Source: Sarcocystis neurona (Eukaryota; Apicomplexa; Conoidasida; Eucoccidiorida; Sarcocystidae). Taken from it: a stretch of 64,000 nucleotides of DNA. Shown here piece after piece: positions 24,867-36,800 of the stretch. The position numbers were made by a program, and so were the translations under genes. The number at the start of each line of letters is the position of its first letter. The stretch's first letter is position 1. The stretch spans positions 992,001-1,056,000 of the forward strand of contig KL647308.1 of NCBI GenBank assembly GCA_000727475.1, in the 5' to 3' direction. The notes below the pieces were generated by a model that searched no databases, was not told the origin of the DNA, and saw nothing but the letters and a program-made list of their open reading frames with translations.

Positions 24867-25706
24867 GAATGACCACGAAATTTTGTCTTCCGCAATCAGC
24901 CAGAATAAACGTATACTCATCTTCTAGACCTTGCTGGCCAGCTGCTTCACAAGAAGGTACGACGACGACTTTGGATGGTTTCGCTGCCACTAGGTCGATG
25001 CCACGAACTCCGCATGTGCATCTGTTGACGCACACGTCGTACGCGGCCCTTCTCATGTACACATATACGTGTTCAGCTCTATGTGAACCGTGGATCGCAC
25101 ACAGGCACACACAATGGGGTTTACATACGTGTCAGCTGTTGTGACCCGTGCAGCGCACGTTCACACCATTGACTTGTGCGTTTGCGTATAGCTGCGTTGT
25201 CGAAGGGCTGTAAAGTGTTCTGATTTCATCCAGTCCTTTCGTGAAAACAGCAGCTGCGATTGAAGCTGGCAGATGAGGCACACCGCATAATGACGAACTG
25301 CCAAGAAAAATCCGAGACTTCTTTGTGTGCTCTCCTGTAGGCCCCGCAAAACAACCAAGCTACCGCGCCTCCGTGTGCATGTTCCATCTGTAGGCCTTTC
25401 ACCCACCGGTTGCATTCGTCGTAGTAGGACACATACCTGAATATGCCCAATAACGGGTAACAGCTTTACCGTCGTCGTGTGCATTGGTTAAATTTAGCTG
25501 CCGGAATTGAAATGTAATAAAGTGTAACGCCACAAAGCCGCGAAAGATCTCTGCATTCTGCTATACCTACTGCTGCGTATAGCAAGGGAGAAGTGTCGAG
25601 CCTGAAATTTGCCGGCACTCATTCCAACGCAGAACACAAGCATGCCTAGGAATAGACCGGTCCGTTTCGAGCATCCACGTGCCTCCGCTGTGAGCATCAC
25701 AGTCAT
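24867..25706 (-). other. Candidate secreted-protein gene fragment (minus strand, weak)
   Basis: On the minus strand an ATG at 25706 starts a frame whose N-terminus looks like a signal peptide: a short charged segment, then the hydrophobic GLFLGMLVFCVGMSAG. Further along this strand, a frame at about 25050-24867 encodes GIDLVAAKPSKVVVV and YTFILADCGRQNFVVI, ending at a good GTAAGA donor at 24866. I could not join these into one phase-consistent gene or match a family. It may be a Cys-containing surface protein or only chance frames. Confidence 0.2.
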
Positions 25707-26333
25707 TCGCACCCTGAACAGGACGTCAGGCTAGCGAGTCGAGTGCACGGTCTACGCTGTTTCGACTTTTAACGTGACAGTATGCACAGTCCTGCGGTAA
25801 AGTCTCTCCGTCGTAATAGTTGACACGCGCTGGGACAAAAGTCTACCGGTTTGCGTAATGTTTTGTTTCATGCGTATACTTGTACACCTACGTTCATGTG
25901 CAGACAAATTCGCACACCCCTGCATTCCGTTTCGCAGCGTGGATATACACATATACAGGCACCTCTGTGTTTCTTTCAGACAGTAGTCAAAAGCCCTGTT
26001 TCTCGGATTATTCCATCTGCGTAGTAGAATTGATGCACCCCGCTGTCAGAGTAAGTCGTGCCGAGCCCGCCAGTGTGTGGAAAGCAAGAAGGTGCAGCTA
26101 CTGCAGCCAGAATCTCGCATTCGTCTGTCACGGGTGAACTGGGATGGGCTTAGGCGTGAGAGAAAATACAAACATACCACGCAGTCATTGCGCACCCGAA
26201 CTGCGGAATCCTCAGTGTCTTTGCTGACCGTGATATTACCCATGCTTCCTTCTACGTAGCAGTTCTAAAATACTCAGCATTGCTCCCTCTTCTACCGCTA
26301 GGCGGTATTTGTCCTTCGTTCCTGTCTCATTTT

Positions 26334-26651
26334 CTAGGCAACTCCTTCTAACACAGTAAAGGGCAGATACATGTCACTGATGTACGCATCAGAAGGATGC
26401 CGTAAGGACAACAACCTTGTTTTCCCGCCCATACTGAACTGAACTGCAGCCTCGCATGCAGAAAGACTGCCACCGGTTCCCGGCACGCACAACTTGCCGC
26501 ATGCGTCTACCGGCGTGATGGAACAGTACTTGTGTTGCCCGCTGCAGAACTTATCCCCAGCTTCCTGCGGCTCGAGTTCACTACAAATACTGCACAAGTG
26601 ATCCAAGGCTGATATCTGAAGGCTACTTTTTGCAGCGGTTGGTAGGAGCAC
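26334..26651 (-). other. Unidentified minus-strand open frame with clustered cysteines
   Basis: 105 codons with seven Cys residues in about 60 (for example CSICSEL, KFCSG, KYCSI, ACGKLC, SACEA) and TAG at 26334-26336. The spacing resembles disulfide-rich extracellular domains, but I recognise no family and found no supporting exon structure. Confidence 0.2.
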
Positions 26652-27123
26652 CGCCGAAGGTCAACCGCAGCGGCCAGCAGTTTCACCTTCCAAAGAAACG
26701 GGTAAATGCCGGGGTTTAACCCGCGCCGATGAAATCGCCACTCGTCCTTTTTCCATGTACCAAGACTTCACTACGGAAGACCCTGAGATACTGCGATTTC
26801 AACTGTTGTTGGGGTTCTCTCCGTGATAGCACCCGCATCTTCCCCTTCCGGAACCGCTGTCGACACTTCTTTCGCTTCATGTGCTTGTTCATTGACTAGC
26901 TTTCTACGGAGAAGTCACGGTGTGGCTGTTCTCCTACACTGTTGGAACAGAAGGGCTTTTTTTTAATTATTTAACAAAAAACGTACATATATGTCTGTCG
27001 ACGTTGACTGCAGGAACAATTGCAGGCCCCGTATATACGGAGGCCACCGCTGCGACCGTCTCAGTTAGTCGCCTGATCGTGTCGTTCGAATGCGTACATA
27101 TTTCACATACGTCCACAGTGTTT

Positions 27124-27239
27124 ACGTATACGTGTACACATGCAGATAAATGCGTGTGTACTGCTTGTGACGCCAGGCTGGACGTATACGTGTAGGCATG
27201 CAGATAAATGTGTATGTACCGCTTGTGACGCCAGGCTGG
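27124..27239. repeat. Two-copy tandem duplication, 58-bp unit
   Basis: ACGTATACGTGTA begins at 27124 and 27182. Both copies continue CATGCAGATAAATG and GCTTGTGACGCCAGGCTGGA. Confidence 0.9.
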
Positions 27240-29396
27240 ATGTCATTTTCACTGTCGTTGTGATACCCGGGGGCCAAAATTCGTGGGGATTGTAGCTGTA
27301 GTTCTTCGAAGACTCGTCTCCTGTCTTCCTCTGTCTATTCTCTTGAAGCGCACTTCTTTTCTCCGGTCTACTTTGTGTATGTCCCTCTCCGGTTCTGCAG
27401 GTTCTGCGGGAAACAGTGATTGTGCTGACGGTCCAGGCGGCGGGGTGCTGCCTGAGTTTTCTTTTCTGAGTGATCAGGGTGGGCGCGTGTGTTTTTGGGC
27501 GACGGTCGCGTCTGGTACGAGCATCTTTGTGTCGCGATTTTCCGCCACTTTCCTTCGCAGTCGAAGGGAACGCGGCACTCGCCCGGGATGTACCACGGAG
27601 ACTGGGGTGTCCGTGCCTATAAAATTTATTATGAATTCACCGGCGAATAGTTCCATTTTGTGCCTCCGCGCGTAGTTCGAAACAGTTTCCTTCTCATCGT
27701 TCTTCCGTCTCAAACATGGTCTCTTCGACCGTAAATACCACCGCGGCACCGTGGTCACACGCAGTTTCTTGAGCGTGTTGGCTTCTAAAGTTCTTCTGTC
27801 CTTCCTTCGCCTAGCACGCGTTGACCCTCGTGTGTGTGCGTCTGCCTCGCGTCGACTACGTCTGCACGTTGTATGTTGTCTAGCGGAAACTTCACGTCTT
27901 TTTCCTCTCTCAGCGACCGCGCTGCTGTTTGCGCAGTACAGGTGGCGGCGCCTGACTTCCGTCGCGTATTTGCTCCTCTTTTCTACCAGGTCGTATATAT
28001 ATATATACAAGCAGAAAAGACGGGCTTCGGAGGCAGGAGGAGCGGGGGTTGAAACGTACAAAGGCACCAGCAGCAACGTTCGACACTTCACTTCGCCGGT
28101 GCGTCTGTGCGTCGTATCTGCGCGTCCGTAGTCAGACCTTCGAATTCTCTGCGTACCGACGCTTGCGCTGTGGACGACTTTTGGCTGCTGTCAGCCGGAT
28201 AGCTGCACCGCCAAAAATTAGCTGTCTGCTCGAGTTTCCTTCTTCTTTCTTCTCGTGAGCTTCATACTTGTATACAGATGCAATATGTGTGTGTCTGTCT
28301 CGGTGCGTGTCGACAAGCGTGCAACGACGGAGCGGGGGGGACTTCTAGCGTCACTCAAGAGATTCCGCTTTCTTAGGAAATGCTCTACCTCGTCATCACC
28401 ACCTTCCTGCTCGTCCATACCTACGTAGGACTGCGTATGTAATCGCGTGTGTATTGCCACGGCTGCTGCGGCCGTCTGCGGCGTGGTAGTTGCCAGAGGG
28501 TCAATGCGGAGCCAACAGGGGGAGCAGCTGCCGTGCCCCCTGGTCTATCACTTCATCACACGACCTTTGCCAGCTGTGTCAGGGAGCCACGCGCCACAGA
28601 AAAAGTCATCTCCGCACTACGTATAAGAAGGAAGACAAAACGTTCGCATTCATGAAGAAAGGAAGGCAACGTTCAGCTGCTGTGTACGTCTCCTACCGCG
28701 CACGGCGAAGAGTCGCTCCCTGGGCAGTCGTAGACCAGCAAATCGTGGGGGGATAGACCCTGCTTCCTAGGCTTTTTCCTTTCTACGTTAGAGACGTATT
28801 CTGTCTCGTCTATGCGGAAATTGTAGACACAGCGCGCTTTCTCTGCTGCTGGTCCTTTCAAAAGATCGCCTTCTTCCCTGCTATTCGGCGTTGCCGTGCG
28901 TGTCAACGGGTGCCTTCGCTTTGAACCACCTGCCTGCGCGTCTCTCTGCGGAAGGTTTTGCATCACGTCTCGGCCGTTGTCTCTCAACAGCAAACACTCG
29001 GGCGGTGTTTCTCTTGGTTTTTGGTCTCCCATACACCATCTCCTCAATCTCTCTCCACAAGAACTGATACATAGGTGAGCACAAACGCCCGCGGGTAAAT
29101 ATATATATACACGTACTTCTGTACAAGCACATGTATATATACACACACGTATACATGTTCATATACTGTATGTATGTATGTGGTTCGTGTAATTTTAAAG
29201 ACTGCTCTTGGTGCTGTGTTGGAGTTTTACAGGGGAGCAACTTATATACCCGCGTCAACAAGCCTCTGCTCTTAGGCGAGGCTTCTTCCTCAGCCTCCCG
29301 TTGCTTCTCGACTGCATCACGGCCTTCCTTCTGCAGGCGCTGTTGCCTTCTTCCATTTCTCGAGCAACAGCACCTGCATTTCTAGTCCACACGTAT

Positions 29397-29745
29397 ACAT
29401 CCATCTATCCATCTCTCTCTATATATATCTCCATATACATCGGTGTACACATACATCTATATCTGTCTATCTATATCTACATCTATATATCTATCTATAT
29501 CTATATCTATCAATCTATATCTGTCTATATCTATATCTATCTATACCTATCCATATCTATCTATATCTGTCTATATCTGTATCTATCTATATATATATCT
29601 ATATCTATCTATATCTATATCTATCTATATCAATCTTAGGTATCTATATCTGTCAGTCTACATCTACCTATCTATATCTATCCATATCAATCTATATCTA
29701 TTTATCTATATCGATCTATCTCTCTCTCTGTATATATATATATAC
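29397..29745. repeat. TATC/TATA-rich microsatellite block upstream of UPF1
   Basis: About 350 bp of degenerate TCTA/TATC repeats with interspersed CATC and TGTC. It ends in CTCTCTCTCTG and TATATATATATA about 85 bp before the UPF1 start codon. Whether it acts in transcription cannot be told. Confidence 0.85.
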
Positions 29746-29830
29746 ATGTGTACACACGTAGGGTGTGTTGGAGCGTGAGCATGCATAGTAACCGGCCTTT
29801 TATTGCCGCATCGGAGCAGCAGAAGACGCG

Positions 29831-30879
29831 ATGGCGAGATCGTTTCTCTCCGTCGAAGCTGCCGCAGCAGCAGTGGAATTTGGCATTTCTGCCCCAGCAA
29901 CTCCTGCTGCCGCCGGCCCTCCTGAAGACGTTTTTTCCTCTGCGCAGCAGGCCGGCTTTCCTGCCGGCGCTGCTGCTCCCCGCCGCCGGCCTGCTGCAGC
30001 GTGTGCTCCTGCTGCACGTCGCACAGCTGCAGCTCGTACGACTCGCGCAGCGGCGGTAGCGGCTGCTGGTGAAGACGCAGCTGCTGATAGGCAGGCAGCA
30101 GCAAGTGTTTCCTTGTATTCGGGAGGGGGCGTTGCTGCGTCGCAGGCGGCTGCCGCCGCGGCTGCTTCACTTGCCGCAGGTGCGGCGTTCCTCCCTCCTT
30201 CTCCAGCAGTAGCAGCAGAATGCGCTTTGAACAGCAGCAGCGATGCATGCGGCAACTCGTTCGGCAACAGCGGCGGCGACAGACAGGCAGCCGCGGCCTC
30301 TGAGGACAGCAGCGACACTGCAGCAGCGGCAGCCGTTGCTGCGGCAGCAGCCCTAGGTTCTTGTGCGAAGAGCGACTCTGGCGTTTCGGCCAAGCGCATG
30401 CACCCGGAAGGTGCAGCAACAGCAGCAGCAGAAGCAGAAGGAGCAGAAGCAGAGACACTTGCCCCAGCAGCAAACGGAACGCGGTGCGACGCTGGCAGGC
30501 CACAACGCTGCAACGTCAGCGCTGCGGAGGGAGCTCCGAAGGAAGCAGCGGTAGTGAAGACGGCAGGCCCAGCCACAGGGCTGGCGGCACCCCTGGTCGC
30601 AGCTGCTGCAGCGTCACTTGCAGCAGCAGCCGACGACGGCGGACTTTTGTCTGCAGCGTCAGGGAGTGTTGGAGCAGCAGCGGAGAAGAACGGAAGTCGG
30701 AACGACTGCTACGGGGGGGTCGCAGCTGCGGGAACCGATGGAGAGGACGCGGAAAGTGTCCCAGGTGCAGGAGGAGCAGCAACTGGAGCGACGACTGCTG
30801 CCGAGGCTGTCGGTGACGAGGACAGCAGCACTGCTGCTGTTTCTTCTTCTGCTGTGTCGACGTCGACTGCTGCGTGCGC
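29831..30879 (+). CDS. UPF1: UPF1 exon 1 (Ala-rich N-terminal extension)
   Basis: ATG 29831 is the first Met after an in-frame stop at 29789. About 350 residues rich in Ala, with Ser/Gly/Gln/Glu, derive from CAG/GCA-type repeats. The exon ends ...TAACA at a GTAGGT donor in phase 2. Joined to exon 2 this gives CAYCG, the first zinc ligand pair of the CH domain, which is the main support for the junction. The start is less sure than the 3' end, since low-complexity DNA is open in several frames here. Confidence 0.65.
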
Positions 30880-33800
30880 GTAGGTCTTCCCTCGTCGTTG
30901 CTCTGGGAAGTTGCTGCTGCCGTCTGTGGTTCTCTGTGTATGTGCATGCATCCGGCGCCTTGCGGTAGAGACGCAATTCCTTCTTGTTGTTCCAACGAGT
31001 GAACTTCCATTCCTCAACAGAGAGAGACGGAGATGGAGCCCGATAATCTGCACTGGCTGCTGCTGTTGCAGATGCTGTGCTTGCTGTTGCTGCTGGAGTC
31101 GTGCATCGTGTGGTGTATCTCTATCTGTATATATCTGCGTAGAGAGACATATTGATAGTGTGTGCGGTCGTCCCTGCGTCGCCTTCCCCAGCGGAACTGC
31201 GCTTTCAAAGAAGAGAAGAAGAATCACGTGGACCAGCCACACAAACGAACACACGCGAGTAGACTACTCTACATTTCCCTCTACTTGTATCCAACTGAAA
31301 CTGTACATATACACACCTACGTACACATATATATACATATATGGATGTAGATGTACACACGTATATATCTATATAATATGTATATGTCTCGGCATGTGTG
31401 TGTATAGGTATATGTACAGAGGACTTTGTGTGTGTGAATGGCGCGTCAACATAGATATATATGTACCTAATATGCATGTATATATATATGTATACCTGTG
31501 CATGTGTATGTATAGATGTGCGTCCAAGGGACTTCGTGTGTGAAAGTGTCCTGCTAGGGAATGTTCCCACTTGTTTATCGTCGGTAACGACGTCCGGCCA
31601 GGGGAAGTTGTTACTACAAAACTCAAAACACCAACCACCTACACCCCTGTGCACACCAAACAGATGTATATAAGTGTTACATACATATATATATATATAT
31701 TTTTACTTGTACGTGGGTATATATGTATAAAGACAGATGCATATAATTGCTGCACATACACATATGTACATACATACATATACGTGGATATGTATATAAT
31801 ATATATATATGCACATGCATATATTCATATACACAGGTGTGTGTAACTGCCACGTATACATATATACATATATCTTCGTACACGTATGTATATGTGTCTA
31901 TATGTGAATGTGTATAAGGACTGCGTGTAGATGCACAGGTATATGTGTCTGTGTACCTGCACACAGATACATAATTCTCCAAGTCGGTGATACGCATGTG
32001 GTCACCGGCCATGCACCAGGCCCGGGCCAAGTGACTTTTGCTGATCTTAATGAAGGTCTTCCTTACCCATTCGTATGCCTCTAAATATATGCGTGTACAC
32101 GAAGATGCATCTGTATCTTCAGATGCATGCGACGTGTATATGTGTGGGTGTCGGACTGCTGATGAATCCTCAGGTACTGTGGGGCGAGCTCACCAGAGTG
32201 CGTCTTGCGGTGCTGCTGCTGCGACAAATACTTCTGCAATTCGCCGTCGTCGTCGAACAGCAGCATGGGGTCGCACATCATTTTTCACCTTGTCCGCAGC
32301 AGACACAAGGAAGTGACGCTGCACCCAGACGGGCCCCTGGGTACGCTCGATCTATCGGTAGAAAAAGTAGCGGTGGTGGCGTTTCTGCTTCCTTGATATG
32401 TCACACAGCGGCGCGTGCGGCTCGTCCTTCGACGTCGCTCGGGGTGTCCATATGCCTCCCCAGCAAAGAGCTCCATTTGTTCTTTCTTTTGACTTCCTCC
32501 TCGGATGGGACTCCACACACGTTTTTCGGCGCTGTGTAGCTCTCCCCGGAGGTGAATTTGCTGTCGCTAGACTTGAGCTGCTGTCTCTGCGGCGTTATCT
32601 TGATACGGACGACAGACGCGCGCGAGGCGTTCTTTCCTGCGTGCAGCGAGCATCTTTTTCTTCTTCTGTTCTGCGTCGCTCGCAAAGAACCTGGCCGACG
32701 TGCTGTCGGGCGCCTAATACACAGACATACATATGTGTGTATGTGTGTAGAAGTCTTTATGCAGATCCCGTCTTCGGCTATAGAGTCGTATTCCTGTATA
32801 TGTGCGTCATAGTAGGACTCGCTGTTATAGTCTTATTGCTTTCCCACAACAACTAGTAGTAGTAGCAGGCGCGCGTATATCGTGACGAAGCGATGCTGGA
32901 GGTGCGTGAGTTTGTATATACCTACCTATTTGCTCCCGCTAGGACGCACTTGCCGACGCCTCTCTGCATTGACTTATATATATGTGTATGTCGAGTGTGT
33001 GGCCTTCTCTTTGTTGGCATACTAGAGGAGAGGAGGACCTTCTTTCCCCACGTACGTGTCAGTATTTATACACGTCGTAAATGTGGAGAAGGGCACACCT
33101 GGAAGTGGAGGTGGAGGGGCGGCAGACCTGGTCAGGGTGTCTTCGTAGCGGAGCTCTGTGCCGCTAGAAACCTACGATGCGCGCGTTGTCTAGCTCTTCG
33201 AGCTTCTCTACTATTCGTCTGAAAAGGTGGATATCTGGTGAATGACACAAAGTCGACAATTTTTTGCCAGTCGTCGAATGTAGAGGGAGGGACGCCGCGG
33301 GTGACCAACGGAAAGGAAGTCGCCGGTCTACTGCAGGCAGACGCGTCTGCGCATGCGTGGAGGGAGACGTAGCAGCGTCATTGCGGGTCTACTTGGTGCT
33401 GTCCAGGCACCCCCTGCAGAGAAATTTTTTGTAGGGGAGCTGATGAACGCGCTCTGTATTCTCCTTCTGTGGCATGCTTTCGCTGGAGAAAGCTCCGTTT
33501 CTTGTGTCTACAAAAGACAACATGCGGTTCCCTGTGTGCGTCCAGGCGACTGCATGCTGGAGTGCTTTCAATGTGGCACGCGGAACATTTTTTTGCTCGG
33601 TCTCATCCCGGCCGAAAGCGAAGGCGTTGTTGTTCTTATTTGTCGGTGAGCGACGCCCCAGCCTTCTTGTCCCGCCAAGCCGACTTCTGCCACGGTTTTT
33701 ATTCACCTAGGACTTCCACATATATAGGCGTGTGTTCGTCCTCCTTACGTATCGAAATATGGACCCATGTGCTTGCTAGCGTATCTCTCTCTCTTTTCGC

Positions 33801-36800
33801 CTACACACACATATATATATATGCAACTTTCATCCTCCTTCTCTGTCTCTTCCTTAAATGTCTGGATATGGGCCCGTGTGTCTATCAGCGTGTCCCCCTC
33901 TTTGCGTACATATATATATATATATATGTACAAATGTCGTCTTCCGTCTGTGTATCTCTCCCTTCATTATGTATCTGGATAGGGACCAACGTGTCTGGTC
34001 TGCCAGTGTGTCCTTCTCTTCGCGTATATATATGTATATATATTTCTCTGTCTCTCTCTCTATATGTGTAGTTCTCTCTTTATATATACAAATACACGTG
34101 TCCGTCTCTTTCTGCGTGTATATCTGTAAACATGTTTGATGACGTCTCGCTTTGCGTATATATATGTGTGGGGATCTTCTTCTTCCTTCTCTCTCTACTG
34201 CGTAAATTTAAATAAGTTATCTCCCACTTTCTTCTCCCCGTATCTAAACTCGTGCATCACGTGTCTTCTACATACGCAAATGCGTCTGCGTTCACTTTCT
34301 TTCCCTTTCTACCATAGATATATATGGCCCTCTCTTCTGTGTATATGCGTATGTGTATATATAGATATACGTGTATGTAGTGGGAACATACATATGGACT
34401 TTCTTCCTCTGTCTTTGCCTTCTCTTGGCCCGACTGCCCTTCTGTGTCTCTCTCTGTCTTCCTCTCTTGCTAGCGGTGCATCTACACGCGTCCGTGGGGT
34501 GCAGAGGAGTGTCCCACACAAACCTGCTGCGTCTCCCTTTTTCGCGCGCATGCTGCTGCGTGTTCTGCACTACCGACGACTTCGGGAGGGCAAACAGAAA
34601 CAACGCAAAGAAGACAGTTCCCTTCTGTGAATAAAGGAAGGAAAAGCACGTCAAAGTAGCGGCAGTAGCGGCGGTGGGTGTGGGTGGGTGCGTGAGGGCG
34701 GGGAGGCGTCGTCGCTCGTGTTTCGTCGAAGTGAAAGGAGGCCTGTGCGTCTGCATCTGCGGGTGTTCTACGCAAAAAGGCTCCTCTTTGAAAGGGGAGA
34801 CCCTTCGTGAGATTGCTGCTGCCATAGAAAGGAAAGAAAAGAAGAGAGACGCACGGACAGAGACAGAGAGACGGAGACACAACTTTCGAGAAGCGAACTC
34901 ACGAAAGGGGTCACTTTTTCAAGGAAAAAGGAGTTTTTAACGACCAGGCAATTTGGTGCTTCAAGCTGCACACCAACGAATATGCGGGAGCATCTCACAA
35001 GTCGTTTAAATTACCACACCTACATATACACACGTATATATATATATCTCTCTTGACATACCTACGTATATATTATCTGTACATATGTTTGTCTCTTCAG
35101 AAGTATACATGTGTGTACGTGTATATTCATAAATGCATAGCTTGCCATGTATCCACCGAATACATCCATCTGTACACAGGCATCTACACATGCATATATG
35201 TGTAAGTTCATGGCTGTATACTGATATCCACACGGTACCAACACATATATATATATATGTATGTGTATAAGCGTACGTGTACATGTATGTGTATATATAT
35301 GTATAGGTGTACGTATACATTAATGTATATATATAGGTATAGGTGTACACATACACATTTGTGTTTGTACGTGTGTAGCTTAATAAATATGAACACAGTA
35401 CCTACGTATAGTTAGACGTACACATATCTTTACACGTGTGTAGCTCTATAAATGTGGACACAGTACCTACATATACGTATACTTATATATGTACATATAT
35501 ATGAATATACGTGTACAAATATACAGCCGCACAGATGTGAACACAGTACCTGTATATCTATCTATATATATATATATATACACGTACATGCAGATATGTT
35601 ATCACAAAGGTATACCCACATAGATAGAAACACACTATATATGTGTATGTATATATATGTATGTACGTACGTGCAGGTACGTACTTCGGAATGTGTAGCT
35701 GTATAGAAATGCCTACACTATGAAGATATTTATAGATGTATATGTAGACCTCTGTTCACCAGTATGTAGCTGTATTACGGATGCACACGGTATCTCCATA
35801 TCTATAAAGACGGAGGGCCACGTATACACACATTTGCAAATAAATGGGTGGGGAGGTCCCTACGCGTTGCTTCCCGCGGGTGCCGATCACGTTGACTCTG
35901 CTGCTCCCGTGTGGAAGGTTGAGGCAGTACACGGAGGGACAGCGGCGGCTCGGTTGAGATATTTGCTTCTGCGACAGAGGAAAGACACAGTAACGAAGAA
36001 GTGCAAAGGAAGACGAATTAGTAAGGGACGGCAGTGCTGCAGCAGTCGTCCTCTGAAGAAGAGTAACAGAAAGTGCCAAGAGATGAACGGCAGGACCGCA
36101 GCATGTGTCGTCTGCCGAGCAGGACTGCTCCTCTCCACTTCTCTGCAGATTTCTCCGTGTTTTTGAACGCGTTAGAAGGGGACTGCCCATCTACTTTTCC
36201 TTCGCGCTCCGCATGCAGCCACCGCTCTCCAAGGTGTAAATTCGCTTTTGCGTTTGCTGCTCTGTCTTGCTCCTGCTGCGGCTGTTGCGTCTCTGGCCCG
36301 GCGCTGCTGCTTCTGCTCTGCCCTGGCTACCGCCACTGGCCTTTCTGCTGTGCGACTGCTCTTCTTCCCGCCGCCACCGTCCTCTTGCTCGTGCTGCCTC
36401 TCCGGCTGCTGCTGCCTCTCCTGCTGCCGCTCCTCTGCTGCTGCTACTGCCGCCTCCCCTGCTGCTGCTGCCTCTCCTGCCACCCCTCGTCTGCTGCTGC
36501 TGCTCATGCCTCTGCTGCTGCTGCTCCTGCCTCTGCTGCTGCCGCTGCCTGTGCTGCTGCTGCTTCTTCATGCCTCTGCTGCTGCCGCTGCCTGTGCTGC
36601 TGCTGCTTCTTCTCAAGTGGTGTCGCGCGCTGACGGATGAACTTTTTGATGTGGGGTGTTTGCGGCGTGGGACGCTGTGCTGCGCGCGGTAGGGAGCCGT
36701 GCCTGTCGAGCAGCGCGTTGAAGCAGAGCGGCTGGGACGTCTCGCAGTGGCAGCCTCTCATAGAAGGAAAGGCGTTTCTTCCCTGGTTGGTGCGGGTGAG

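Larger units (their letters stand above)
21159..29830. other. Intergenic region, no firmly recognised gene
   Basis: 8.7 kb between the hydrolase and UPF1. No known family was recognised on either strand. It contains three two-copy tandem duplications (22299-22473, 22593-22742, 27124-27239), a weak minus-strand secreted-protein candidate near 24.8-25.7 kb, a Cys-containing minus-strand frame at 26334-26651, TA runs near 27999-28010, and a TATC-rich block at 29397-29745 just before UPF1. Confidence 0.4.

Noticed and set aside
29706..30576. Two long minus-strand frames (about 260 codons) opposite UPF1 exon 1
   Set aside because: They are shadows of the CAG/GCA repeat DNA. The + strand reading alone connects to a conserved domain through a good donor.
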